From Thalassolituus sp006212115 (GTDB lineage: Bacteria > Pseudomonadota > Gammaproteobacteria > Pseudomonadales > Oceanobacteraceae): a stretch of DNA of 64,000 nucleotides. The notes under the pieces are model-generated. The model ran no database searches, had not been told where the DNA came from, and saw only the letters and a list, made by a program, of their open reading frames with translations. The stretch lies in assembly GCF_040372045.1 (NCBI RefSeq), contig NZ_BAABWH010000004.1. One strand, given 5' to 3'. Shown in pieces: positions 1 to 7,034 of this stretch. A program made the position numbers and the translations under genes. The first letter of the stretch is position 1; every line of letters starts with the position of its first letter.

Positions 1-1085
1 CGTTTGGTATGGGCATTGATAAAAGTAACATTCGTCAGGTACTGCATTACGACCTGCCTAAATCCATTGAAAACTACAGCCAGGAAATTGGTCGCGCCGG
101 GCGTGACCGCAAGCCCTCAGATTGCGTGTTGTTAGCCGATGTATCAGGCCTGACGGTATTAGAAAATTTCACCTACGGCGATACGCCCACACTCGGTGCG
201 ATTAAGCGTTTACTGACGACGATCAGCACAGACACCGCTGTAAATAGTAACGGCTCTGGACGTTGGGAAACCATGATGCAGCCACTGTCGAACCAAACGG
301 ATATCCGACCGCTGCCATTAAAAACCCTACTTGTGCATTTAGAAATGGCCGGGCGCATTACGCCGCTATACAGCTACTACGCCGAATACCGATTTAAACC
401 AGAATCAGAAAGCGCCCTGCTTTCGCAGTTTAGTGGTGAACGACAAGCCTTCATCCAGACCCTGTTTAACCACAGTAAAAAAGGCCGAACCTGGTACAGC
501 CTCGACATGGATGCCTTAATCCAGAGCCTTGGCCAAGATGCACGCTCGCGTGCCGTCACCGCACTCGAATACTGCGCGGAGCAACAGTGGCTGACGCTTG
601 AAATTAAGCAGATGACCGAAGTGTATGAAGTAACGCCGTGGCAGGCCTCAGACACTGATTTGATTGCTGGAGAATTACACCAGAGCTTTATGGCGCACCA
701 AAACAGCGATATTCAGCGCCTGCACAACATGGTGAACCTGTTTCAGTCTCAGCAATGTTTAAGCCGACAACTAGCGGTGTATTTTAATGATCACTCGATG
801 ACTCAAGACTGCGGGCATTGCTCGGTCTGCATGGGTAAATGGCAGCCTTGGCCACACAACAATGTCGCTACCGCACCGGAGCCTACAGTGATTCAAGGGA
901 TGCTGTCTGAGTTTGATCAAGCGTATCAGGCAATGTTTAAGCAAATGCCTGAGCCTGAGACTCAGACCCGCTTTTTAAGTGGCATGACCAGCCCGTGGCT
1001 GACCAAAGTGAAAGCGAAGAAGATTTCGAATTACGCCGCACTGGAGCAAGTGCCGTATGCAGAGGTTTTAAAAATTCTGACTTAA
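1..1085 (+). CDS. RecQ-family ATP-dependent DNA helicase, C-terminal part (5' end outside window)
   Basis: The reading frame is already open at the window edge and its first residues, FGMGIDK, are the conserved helicase motif V of RecQ. Motif VI follows (QEIGRAGRD). Further on is the RecQ zinc-binding region, with Cys at the QQCLSRQLAVYF segment and a CGHCSVC cluster. RecQ enzymes unwind DNA 3'-5' in repair and recombination restart. The C-terminus ends shortly after the zinc domain in a short segment that is not a clear HRDC domain, so this may be a short RecQ paralogue and not the canonical RecQ. It converges on tcdA with only 10 nt between the stops. The N-terminal ATPase half cannot be seen. 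Confidence 0.9.
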   Translation, partial: FGMGIDKSNIRQVLHYDLPKSIENYSQEIGRAGRDRKPSDCVLLADVSGLTVLENFTYGDTPTLGAIKRLLTTISTDTAVNSNGSGRWETMMQPLSNQTDIRPLPLKTLLVHLEMAGRITPLYSYYAEYRFKPESESALLSQFSGERQAFIQTLFNHSKKGRTWYSLDMDALIQSLGQDARSRAVTALEYCAEQQWLTLEIKQMTEVYEVTPWQASDTDLIAGELHQSFMAHQNSDIQRLHNMVNLFQSQQCLSRQLAVYFNDHSMTQDCGHCSVCMGKWQPWPHNNVATAPEPTVIQGMLSEFDQAYQAMFKQMPEPETQTRFLSGMTSPWLTKVKAKKISNYAALEQVPYAEVLKILT

Positions 1086-1095
1086 TTCGAAGAAG

Positions 1096-1890
1096 TTAAG
1101 ACTTCTTCCCCGCATTATCCGCAATACGACGAATCACTCGCGATGCAGCAACAAAGCCAAAGGTCCCTGTCACCATAGTGGCCGAACCAAAACCGCTATT
1201 GCAGTCGAGGCGCGTGCTTTCGCCCGCGAACGCCTTGGTCTGACAGACGGTGCCGTCGCTGCTTGGGTACACCAGCTGCTCGGTAGAGAACACACAAGGA
1301 ATCGAGTAATTGCGAGAAGCATTACGTGAAAATCCATATTCCCGACGCAGCAATGAACGTACCTTGCGCGCGAGCGGATCATTAAAGGTTTTGTTCAGAT
1401 CACCGATCTGAATCTGGGTCGGGTCGGTCTGGCCGCCAGCGGCACCGGTCGTAACGATACGGATCTTACGACGCTTGCAGAACGCAATCAGCGCGGCTTT
1501 GTTCTTCACACTGTCGATGCAGTCGATCACGTAATCCATATCCGGCGTGATCTGCTCATCCAGATTTGAGGCCGTGACAAACGCCATGCGGGCGTCCACA
1601 TCGACCTCGGGGTTAATGTCTTTCAACCGCTTAGCCACCGCTTCGCATTTAAGCGTACCGACGGAACTGGTCATGGCATGAATCTGGCGATTGGTGTTGG
1701 TGATGCAGATGTCATCCATATCGATCAGCGTGATCTTACCGACGCCAGTCCGCGCCAGCGCTTCCGCAGCCCAGCTACCAACCCCACCAATACCAATCAC
1801 ACAGACGTGCGCATCGTGCAGGCGCTGCAGTCCGTCAGCACCGTATAAGCGGCCAATACCGCCAAAGCGGTCGAGGTAGGAAGGGGTCAT
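1096..1890 (-). CDS. tcdA: tRNA threonylcarbamoyladenosine dehydratase (TcdA/CsdL)
   Basis: The 264-aa product is an E1/ThiF-like adenylating protein. The nucleotide-binding loop GIGGVGSWAAEALARTG lies near residue 33, followed by the acidic LIDMDDICITNTNRQ segment typical of TcdA. The family converts t6A37 to cyclic t6A in ANN-decoding tRNAs using ATP. A SufE/CsdE-type sulfur link has been described in E. coli, and a SUF operon lies about 5 kb away here. An AGGA ribosome-binding site sits 8 nt before the ATG. A decayed copy of its first 23 codons lies at 3838-3907. Confidence 0.92.
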   Translation of the reverse strand: MTPSYLDRFGGIGRLYGADGLQRLHDAHVCVIGIGGVGSWAAEALARTGVGKITLIDMDDICITNTNRQIHAMTSSVGTLKCEAVAKRLKDINPEVDVDARMAFVTASNLDEQITPDMDYVIDCIDSVKNKAALIAFCKRRKIRIVTTGAAGGQTDPTQIQIGDLNKTFNDPLARKVRSLLRREYGFSRNASRNYSIPCVFSTEQLVYPSSDGTVCQTKAFAGESTRLDCNSGFGSATMVTGTFGFVAASRVIRRIADNAGKKS

Positions 1891-1970
1891 TTTAAAGTCC
1901 TGAACAATCTAACCCGTGATTATATCACCTCAAGGGCCATTGACGCATTGTGCCACCGTCCTCTGGCCAT

Positions 1971-2477
1971 TTAGTCAACTACCTTCCAGTTACCACTGTA
2001 CTTCCGGGATAGCTCTACGTCTTTAAGCACCTGATCGCGGAGAATCCTACATTTTCTCAAGCTACCAGGACGAAAAGTAACGCTCCGAAGCTTGACACCG
2101 CCATCAAGTATCAGGATTAAGCTGCAGTCTCCGCGATAAATTCGGCCTTGCCCATAGCTATACTTAATATCATCTATCTGAGAAAACCTTATAGTTTCGC
2201 GCTGCATGGACGAGTTGTAGAAATCAAGTATCAACGCATCTTCAGTCAGAGTTAGTCTCTTATAGCTGTCACCGGGCATGTGATTGATTACCAGGCTTAA
2301 CCCATAGACGATAATGAAGCAGATCCCTAAAAATACTGATGCTCGGTATTTCTTTAGAAATATACCTACAACGATAAAAAAAATTCCGCCATATAAGAAC
2401 GGAACAAAATCCGGAAAATCCCTGATTGGAAAAGAAAACAAATAGTCTTGTGTAGGTCCATATGAAAATACGTCCAT
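1971..2477 (-). CDS. Hypothetical inner-membrane protein
   Basis: I do not recognise this 168-aa protein. Two hydrophobic segments in the first 70 residues (around VPFLYGGIFFIVVGIFL and SVFLGICFIIVYGLSL) are followed by a soluble, mixed beta-strand-like half. This suggests two membrane helices with a cytoplasmic C-terminal domain. The ATG at 2477 is preferred over the in-frame TTG 12 nt upstream because GGAGG lies 5 nt before it. It sits in the accessory stretch between tcdA and the toxin-antitoxin pair, next to another small membrane protein. Confidence 0.6.
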   Translation of the reverse strand: MDVFSYGPTQDYLFSFPIRDFPDFVPFLYGGIFFIVVGIFLKKYRASVFLGICFIIVYGLSLVINHMPGDSYKRLTLTEDALILDFYNSSMQRETIRFSQIDDIKYSYGQGRIYRGDCSLILILDGGVKLRSVTFRPGSLRKCRILRDQVLKDVELSRKYSGNWKVVD

Positions 2478-2573
2478 GCCTTCCTCCAAATTTTTCGTAC
2501 AAAAAGTGTCGCAAGAAAGTCAGCACAACAATCTTAGTGCCCTAAAGATCTTACTAGCTATCTGATACACACA

Positions 2574-2930
2574 CTAACTTGAGCGAGCCCGTAGCCTTTG
2601 AGTCGTCGTTAGTATCACCGGTAACCCAACCAGCCCCAACAGAATCCAGGTGGCATTGCTGGGCAACATGAAGATCACAAACAACAACAACAACACTGGA
2701 ATCATCCAAAGCGATAGCCGACCGATAAACAATCTGGCACTGATCCAACCTGCAAGGATTGGCGTCAATACGGCAAGAAGGCCGAAAGCATAGGCGATCA
2801 TATGATTGCCAACCGCCCAGTCCGACGCGGCAGAATACACATCACCGATCTGCCGAAATATCAATACGCCCAACCACAGACTACAACCAGCGGCTAAAAT
2901 GCCGATGATTTGGTAAACACGAAATAACAT
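2574..2930 (-). CDS. Hypothetical small four-helix membrane protein
   Basis: This 118-aa protein is almost entirely hydrophobic, with about four predicted membrane spans (near residues 5-27, 42-65, 72-90 and 90-108) and a basic tail (RLRARSS). The length and spacing suggest a small integral membrane protein with no soluble domain. An AGGA ribosome-binding site lies 6 nt before the ATG. I recognise no family and infer no function. It is on the same strand as its neighbours but separated from them by 80-120 nt. Confidence 0.6.
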   Translation of the reverse strand: MLFRVYQIIGILAAGCSLWLGVLIFRQIGDVYSAASDWAVGNHMIAYAFGLLAVLTPILAGWISARLFIGRLSLWMIPVLLLLFVIFMLPSNATWILLGLVGLPVILTTTQRLRARSS

Positions 2931-3050
2931 GAGATTCCTTGTATCGACATATGCAGCTGCCCACGTTTACCTGGTGCTACTGCCATACGCCAGCCATCAG
3001 TACGTCACACGATAGTGCCGATCAGACACACAGCGACTGAAACTGCAGCA

Positions 3051-3677
3051 TTACTCTGTAGTACTATTCTCTGGGTGAACTTCGAAGTAGGTATTCCAGC
3101 CATAGTCTTCCTCTAGAGCGATAGCGCCCCACAAGAATCCGGCAGCCTCAGCAAATCGCGAATTAATGAGTTTTCCGGCTTTAACTGGCTTGAATCCCAT
3201 TTCATCGCTTAAGTGACAAACCGTATTCAATACATCTCGATCATCGCTACAGTGAACTACTGACGTATTAGCTCTTTCACTAGACAACTCTACGGAACCC
3301 GAGGACATCCATGTATATCCATGAACGACAGATGCACCTGGAACTAACTTCGCAACAGTCTCGGCAGCAGATTGCTTCGACTTGTTCTCGTCGATTAAAT
3401 ATCCACTTACACCAACGACCGAAACAATAATGCCATCAAAGCCCTCTAGTTGCGCAGCGGCTGACTTTAATCCTGCATCCGGAACGACTAAGAAAACAAT
3501 GTTGCTATCTGCGATGTCTGCAATTTTCGCCTCGGGAAGGCCAAGTGACTCGCTTAACGCTTTACAAGACCCACTACCTTCGGCCGACCCTCGCAAAAAA
3601 ACCTGGTGCCGAGTCCGTTTCAGCGCCTTGGCCAATGCTGCTCCCATATCACCTGTACCTAAGACCGTTATTTTCAC
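3051..3677 (-). CDS. NAD(P)-binding Rossmann-fold oxidoreductase (F420-reductase/ProC-like N-terminal domain)
   Basis: The product opens directly into a dinucleotide-binding beta-alpha-beta unit (KITVLGTGDMGAALAKAL), followed by AEGSG and VFLVVPDAGL. This is the pattern of the NADP-oxidoreductase coenzyme-F420-dependent family, which is also used by many NADPH reductases. A GTG start at 3677 is chosen because the Rossmann strand begins at the next residue and GAGG lies 6 nt upstream; the longer ATG form adds nine non-conserved residues. At 208 aa it is essentially one domain plus a short helical end. The substrate is unknown. Confidence 0.7.
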   Translation of the reverse strand: MKITVLGTGDMGAALAKALKRTRHQVFLRGSAEGSGSCKALSESLGLPEAKIADIADSNIVFLVVPDAGLKSAAAQLEGFDGIIVSVVGVSGYLIDENKSKQSAAETVAKLVPGASVVHGYTWMSSGSVELSSERANTSVVHCSDDRDVLNTVCHLSDEMGFKPVKAGKLINSRFAEAAGFLWGAIALEEDYGWNTYFEVHPENSTTE

Positions 3678-3837
3678 TTTACACCTCGTATTTCTCAGCA
3701 CCATCGCCTACCGCAAGGTTAGCGATCTAATAAATGAAAAGATGATTCCTACTCCCAAAAGTTCAGGAATACACTGTTCCGTTATGAAAGGGATCTTCAA
3801 CATGGTTGTTCTTGTTAAACATCCAATGCATTAATCC

Positions 3838-3907
3838 CAGCGCTTGCGGCCATCAGCACAGTATAACTGGCCAATACCATCAAGCTGTCGAGGTAAGATG
3901 GGATCAT
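3838..3907 (-). pseudogene. Decayed duplicate of the tcdA 5' end
   Basis: About 70 nt here match the first 23 codons of tcdA (1821-1890) on the same strand with scattered substitutions. The reading begins MIPSYLD where tcdA has MTPSYLD. One base is missing after codon 8, which shifts the frame. The rest of tcdA is absent, so this is a gene fragment. It implies a past partial duplication or an insertion with flanking duplication around the 2-3.8 kb accessory segment. The surrounding 3678-3979 interval holds nothing else that I can identify. Confidence 0.7.
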
Positions 3908-3979
3908 AATGATATAGAAACAATACATACCGGGAGCAGACTCTAAATCAGCACGCTTTGGTATCGTAGCTAAACCCGC

Positions 3980-4759
3980 TTACACCACAGGTTTAGGCTT
4001 GCGCAACAGCCACCATGGAAAAAAATAGACACTGTACACCATGAGAAAACCGACCCACGGCTTAAGCTCCAAAGCCTGAAGCGCAGCAAACGTAATGATC
4101 AATAGGTGCATACGCACCACATTTCGATAAGGGCCAGTGAATAGCTGCGCCACAGGACGTCGACTGGCTGGCGCGACCTTAATACTATTAGCTTCCAGTG
4201 CGCCAGACTGCTCATCCATAACTGGAGTATTTTCGAATCTTGATTTGAACTCTGGTAATCGAAAGGCTTTGATCAAATTCTGGCGTTCTGCAATAAGCAT
4301 AGGGATGACGAACAAGCCATAAACCGGTATCAGCTCTGTTACGGCAACAGAAAGCAACCCCGGTGGATTCATAAACAGCTCGTGAAACTCGACCGTTTCA
4401 ATCGCTGGAACTGGGAAAAAGCTCGAAAGAAAACTGGCATGCCCAGCGTGAAATCCGCAGAAATGTAGTGAAAAGAAGACCAGTAGAAACAAAGACCCGA
4501 ACACACCTACACCAAGCAGGGTCCCCTTTCGAGGCATCTCTGATGAGGGCCTATCAAACCGGGATACCAAGCCCAGACCACCGACAATTGTCAGAAGAAT
4601 AGTCAGAAATCCGATGAGTAAGCTACTCAGCCACAAACTCCATATCAGATCGGTCGTCTGCCAGCCGGTGTACCAGGCGAGAGCCAAGCCTAAGCAGAAC
4701 GCCAAGCCATCCGGAGCATAGCTCGACGGTGACATTCTTCTATCTTGCTGGAGATTCAT
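3980..4759 (-). CDS. Multi-pass membrane protein of unknown function (possibly DUF6498-like)
   Basis: The 259-aa protein has about six hydrophobic stretches: residues ~18-35, 38-62, 82-105, 133-160, 212-230 and 236-252. The layout, with a MHLLIITFAALQALEL helix and a FPWWLLRKPK end, recalls DUF6498-type membrane proteins, but this is from memory of the pattern only. A variable hydrophilic loop lies at ~165-205. AGGA lies 7 nt before the ATG. No catalytic motif is visible and no function is assigned. Confidence 0.6.
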   Translation of the reverse strand: MNLQQDRRMSPSSYAPDGLAFCLGLALAWYTGWQTTDLIWSLWLSSLLIGFLTILLTIVGGLGLVSRFDRPSSEMPRKGTLLGVGVFGSLFLLVFFSLHFCGFHAGHASFLSSFFPVPAIETVEFHELFMNPPGLLSVAVTELIPVYGLFVIPMLIAERQNLIKAFRLPEFKSRFENTPVMDEQSGALEANSIKVAPASRRPVAQLFTGPYRNVVRMHLLIITFAALQALELKPWVGFLMVYSVYFFPWWLLRKPKPVV

Positions 4760-4810
4760 ATTCTATTCCTGAATAATTACGAGTCTCGTATACAGTCGAT
4801 AGGGTTTTAG

Positions 4811-5632
4811 TCACCATGTTAGCACCAGCTTTCCCATAATATTTTCTGCCGGAACCATCCCCCAAACTCTACTATCTGCAGAGTTATCACGATTATCCCC
4901 CATAACGAAATACGAATTTTTTGGAACCACGACTTTAAAATTACGAAACTGACTACCGTCACGGATATACTGAACTGAGTACGTGTTGCCATCGAGGGTC
5001 TCAGTGTATACATGCGAACTGCCCAGTCTTCGTGTTTCTACCTTTGCACCGTTGATATAGAGCTGCTTATCTGAAAATTCAACAACATCATTAGGTAGGC
5101 CAATTATCCTCTCGATGAATAGGCGCTCATCATGTGGCGGATATAGAAAAAATACTTCACCTCGCTGAGGCTTCCTCCGCGAATCAGTTTCAGAGCTATA
5201 TACATCGACTCCTAACGTTCCATAGAGGCCGTAACCGTATTTTGACACTACAACATGATCACCAGCTTTGAGTGTCGGCGACATTGCTGAAGATGGAACC
5301 TGAAACGGCTCGTAGAGAAAGGCTCGGATAGAAAAAATACTTGAATAGAAGACGAGTAAGATTAGAAGGACACCCCACCAGTTACTGTACCATTTTCTAC
5401 TTGCGCCAAAGTTGATCATTTTGGATGCTTTAAAAGCATGGATGCCGCAAATTACAGACAATAGCAACGCTATTCCAGCGTATCCTGTAGTCCTCTCTAG
5501 ATATAAATCTATGACTCCAAACAAAATTGAAGTCAGAAGATAAAAAAATGCCCATCTGAATTTAGAAAGATATACAAATGCTACAGGTTGGATGAAGAAC
5601 CCTAGAGCAGCTGCGAACCACTTACTTGGCAT
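4811..5632 (-). CDS. Signal peptidase I (S26) homologue lacking the catalytic Ser and Lys
   Basis: About 100 residues with three to four membrane helices precede an S26 domain that aligns closely with E. coli LepB. Box B is FQVPSSAMSPTL (LepB FQIPSGSMMPTL), box D is FIERIIGLPND (LepB YIKRAVGLPGD), and box E, GDNRDNSADSRVWG, is intact. The nucleophile serine position is Ala116 (codon GCA) and the general-base lysine position is Glu174 (codon GAG). Family knowledge says both residues are needed for signal-peptide cleavage, so I infer a non-proteolytic or altered-activity homologue. The chromosomal lepB is presumably elsewhere. It lies in the accessory stretch beside a toxin-antitoxin pair. Confidence 0.85.
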   Translation of the reverse strand: MPSKWFAAALGFFIQPVAFVYLSKFRWAFFYLLTSILFGVIDLYLERTTGYAGIALLLSVICGIHAFKASKMINFGASRKWYSNWWGVLLILLVFYSSIFSIRAFLYEPFQVPSSAMSPTLKAGDHVVVSKYGYGLYGTLGVDVYSSETDSRRKPQRGEVFFLYPPHDERLFIERIIGLPNDVVEFSDKQLYINGAKVETRRLGSSHVYTETLDGNTYSVQYIRDGSQFRNFKVVVPKNSYFVMGDNRDNSADSRVWGMVPAENIMGKLVLTW

Positions 5633-5799
5633 AAATTACGTCCCTTTATAGTGCGTGCCACATAGCCTCTAGTGTGCAGCAAGCTTGCCATTGGCTTCAA
5701 CTGTAGTGGCCTACGCCACCATGGATTGCCTACAGCAACCTTGAAACAACTTAAAAACAAATCATAGTATGTTTTCAATCTGCTTTGAGTGGTAAAAAC

Positions 5800-6072
5800 A
5801 TGTTCAAGAGCACAGATATCCACACAGTGACCGAATTCAGCCGCAAGCCCGCTGAGCACATTAAACGCCTGGCTGACTCTAAGCGCCCTGAGATTCTCAC
5901 CGTGAATGGCAAAGCTGCTGTGGTCATACAGGATGCCGAGTCCTACGAGCGCATGGCAGAACTCGCCGAGTACGCCGAGAGCATTCAAACGATTCGCAAA
6001 GCACTCAACGAGGAAAGCCGCTCTCTCAATGACTTCAAGAAAGAATTTGAGAGCAAGCTCGGTGTTGAGTGA
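5800..6072 (+). CDS. Phd/YefM-family antitoxin
   Basis: This 90-aa protein has the Phd/YefM fold signature. An N-terminal DNA-binding half (TVTEFSRKPAEHIKRLADSK, then ILTVNGKAAVVIQD) is followed by a helical C-terminal half that would wrap the toxin. The antitoxin neutralises the downstream toxin and, in this family, represses its own operon. The ATG at 5800 is preferred over an upstream TTG at 5785. Its stop overlaps the toxin start by one base, giving translational coupling. Confidence 0.88.
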   Translation: MFKSTDIHTVTEFSRKPAEHIKRLADSKRPEILTVNGKAAVVIQDAESYERMAELAEYAESIQTIRKALNEESRSLNDFKKEFESKLGVE

Positions 6073-6368
6073 TGAAGTGCTATTCAATCAAGATCAAGCC
6101 GACTGCCGAAGCCGATCTTACACAGCGTTTTCAGCAAATTGCCGAAGAGCCCCATCAAAACAGCGTTCATTGGTACCTATCATTGATAACAGCGATTGAG
6201 TCTCTCGACAAATTGGCAGAGCGATGCCCTATCGCACCAGAGGATCAGGATATCCAACGCGGCATCCGGCACTTAGTGGTCGGCCGCTACCGGGTATTGT
6301 TTTGCATTGGGGGCGATGACGTACATGTTCTGCATATCCGTCACGGCCGCCACGACAGAGTTCTTTGA
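6072..6368 (+). CDS. RelE/ParE-superfamily toxin
   Basis: The 98-aa basic protein follows the antitoxin with a TGATG overlap. It has the RelE/ParE pattern: an N-terminal beta strand (YSIKIKPTAEADL), two helices, then IRHLVVGRYRVLFCIGGD and the strand VHVLHIRHGRHD. Members either cleave mRNA at the ribosome (RelE) or poison gyrase (ParE). The sequence alone does not separate the two, although the H-x-R-H-G-R-H end is typical of the wider group. The pair fits a type II toxin-antitoxin module. Confidence 0.87.
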   Translation: MKCYSIKIKPTAEADLTQRFQQIAEEPHQNSVHWYLSLITAIESLDKLAERCPIAPEDQDIQRGIRHLVVGRYRVLFCIGGDDVHVLHIRHGRHDRVL

Positions 6369-6377
6369 AGATACGCC

Positions 6378-6845
6378 TCAGAGATTCACCAACTGAATCC
6401 TCGGGCTTTCATCCATCAACTGCCGATACAGCTTATCCACGATCTGCGGGTTGCGGACATCCTCCAGCGACAAGCGCCCCATCATCTGCATAATCAGCTG
6501 GTTGATACCGCCCCAACCATCAGAGAGATTGCATGTATCAGTAATGTCGCAGACATGGTGGTCCTGAGAGCATTCGGTGAGTGCGATCGGCCCTTCGAAG
6601 GCCTCTACTACGTCTCGCAGACTGATTTGGGCCGGTGAACGTGCGATACGGTATCCACCCTTGGCACCTCGACGAGCGATTACCAGGCCGCTATCCACCA
6701 GCGCCTTCATTACCTTACGGACTGTAGGGACATTCAGTCCTGTGGTAGACGACAGATCGTCCGCGGACTGCTGTACAGCACCCTGCGCTGCAAGGTGGTT
6801 AAGAACGACAATTCCGTAGTCTGTAAGTTTTCCGATTCTGAGCAC
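6378..6845 (-). CDS. Rrf2-family Fe-S regulator of the SUF operon (SufR/IscR-like)
   Basis: A 155-aa Rrf2/IscR-type winged-helix repressor. The N-terminal helix-turn-helix (LTDYGIVVLNHLA, then TVRKVMKALVDSGLV) is followed by the GAKGGYRIAR wing. Three cysteines in the TECSQDHHVCDITDTC segment can ligate an iron-sulfur cluster. It is divergent from sufB and matches the SUF-associated regulator family known from Xanthomonas-like gammaproteobacteria, so the palindromes at 6924-6970 are its likely operators. It would sense cluster status and adjust suf transcription. Confidence 0.88.
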   Translation of the reverse strand: MLRIGKLTDYGIVVLNHLAAQGAVQQSADDLSSTTGLNVPTVRKVMKALVDSGLVIARRGAKGGYRIARSPAQISLRDVVEAFEGPIALTECSQDHHVCDITDTCNLSDGWGGINQLIMQMMGRLSLEDVRNPQIVDKLYRQLMDESPRIQLVNL

Positions 6846-6864
6846 AACGGCACCTAAATCCTAG

Positions 6865-6879
6865 TGAGAATCATTGACG
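6865..6879. promoter_or_regulatory. Possible Fur box
   Basis: The 15-mer TGAGAATCATTGACG matches 11 of 15 positions of the 7-1-7 Fur consensus. It lies between the suf regulator and sufB, where iron control of SUF would be expected. One half-site is good and the other is poor, so this is a candidate only. Confidence 0.35.
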
Positions 6880-6923
6880 ATTCGTCAGCATTCATGGGCT
6901 TTGATACAATCCTGCCACAATGC

Positions 6924-6938
6924 ATACCAAGTTGGTAT
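6924..6938. promoter_or_regulatory. Palindrome ATACC-N5-GGTAT upstream of sufB
   Basis: A perfect 5-bp inverted repeat with a 5-nt centre lies 8 nt from the larger palindrome at 6946-6970 and shares its ATACC end. It is a likely second, weaker binding site for the divergent Rrf2 regulator. Confidence 0.45.
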
Positions 6939-6942
6939 TCTT

Positions 6943-6973
6943 TGAATACCCGAGTAAAATACTCGGTTATAAA
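6943..6973 (+). promoter_or_regulatory. sufB promoter overlapped by an IscR-like 25-bp operator
   Basis: Positions 6946-6970 form a near-perfect inverted repeat (ATACCCGAGTA, three bases, TACTCGGTTAT), the shape of Rrf2/IscR type-1 sites. It sits exactly over a plausible sigma-70 promoter: TTGAAT at 6943 and TTATAA at 6967, about 18 nt apart. Binding there would block RNA polymerase, which fits repression of suf by the cluster-bearing regulator. Confidence 0.6.
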
Positions 6974-7034
6974 TGACGGTTCTGGTAAACTGTCATTCAG
7001 TAACCATGCACAAGCTGATCTGAGAGAAGTAGCG

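Noticed and set aside
5602..6087. Minus-strand frame opposite the antitoxin
   Set aside because: Antisense to a well-supported toxin-antitoxin pair, with no domain.
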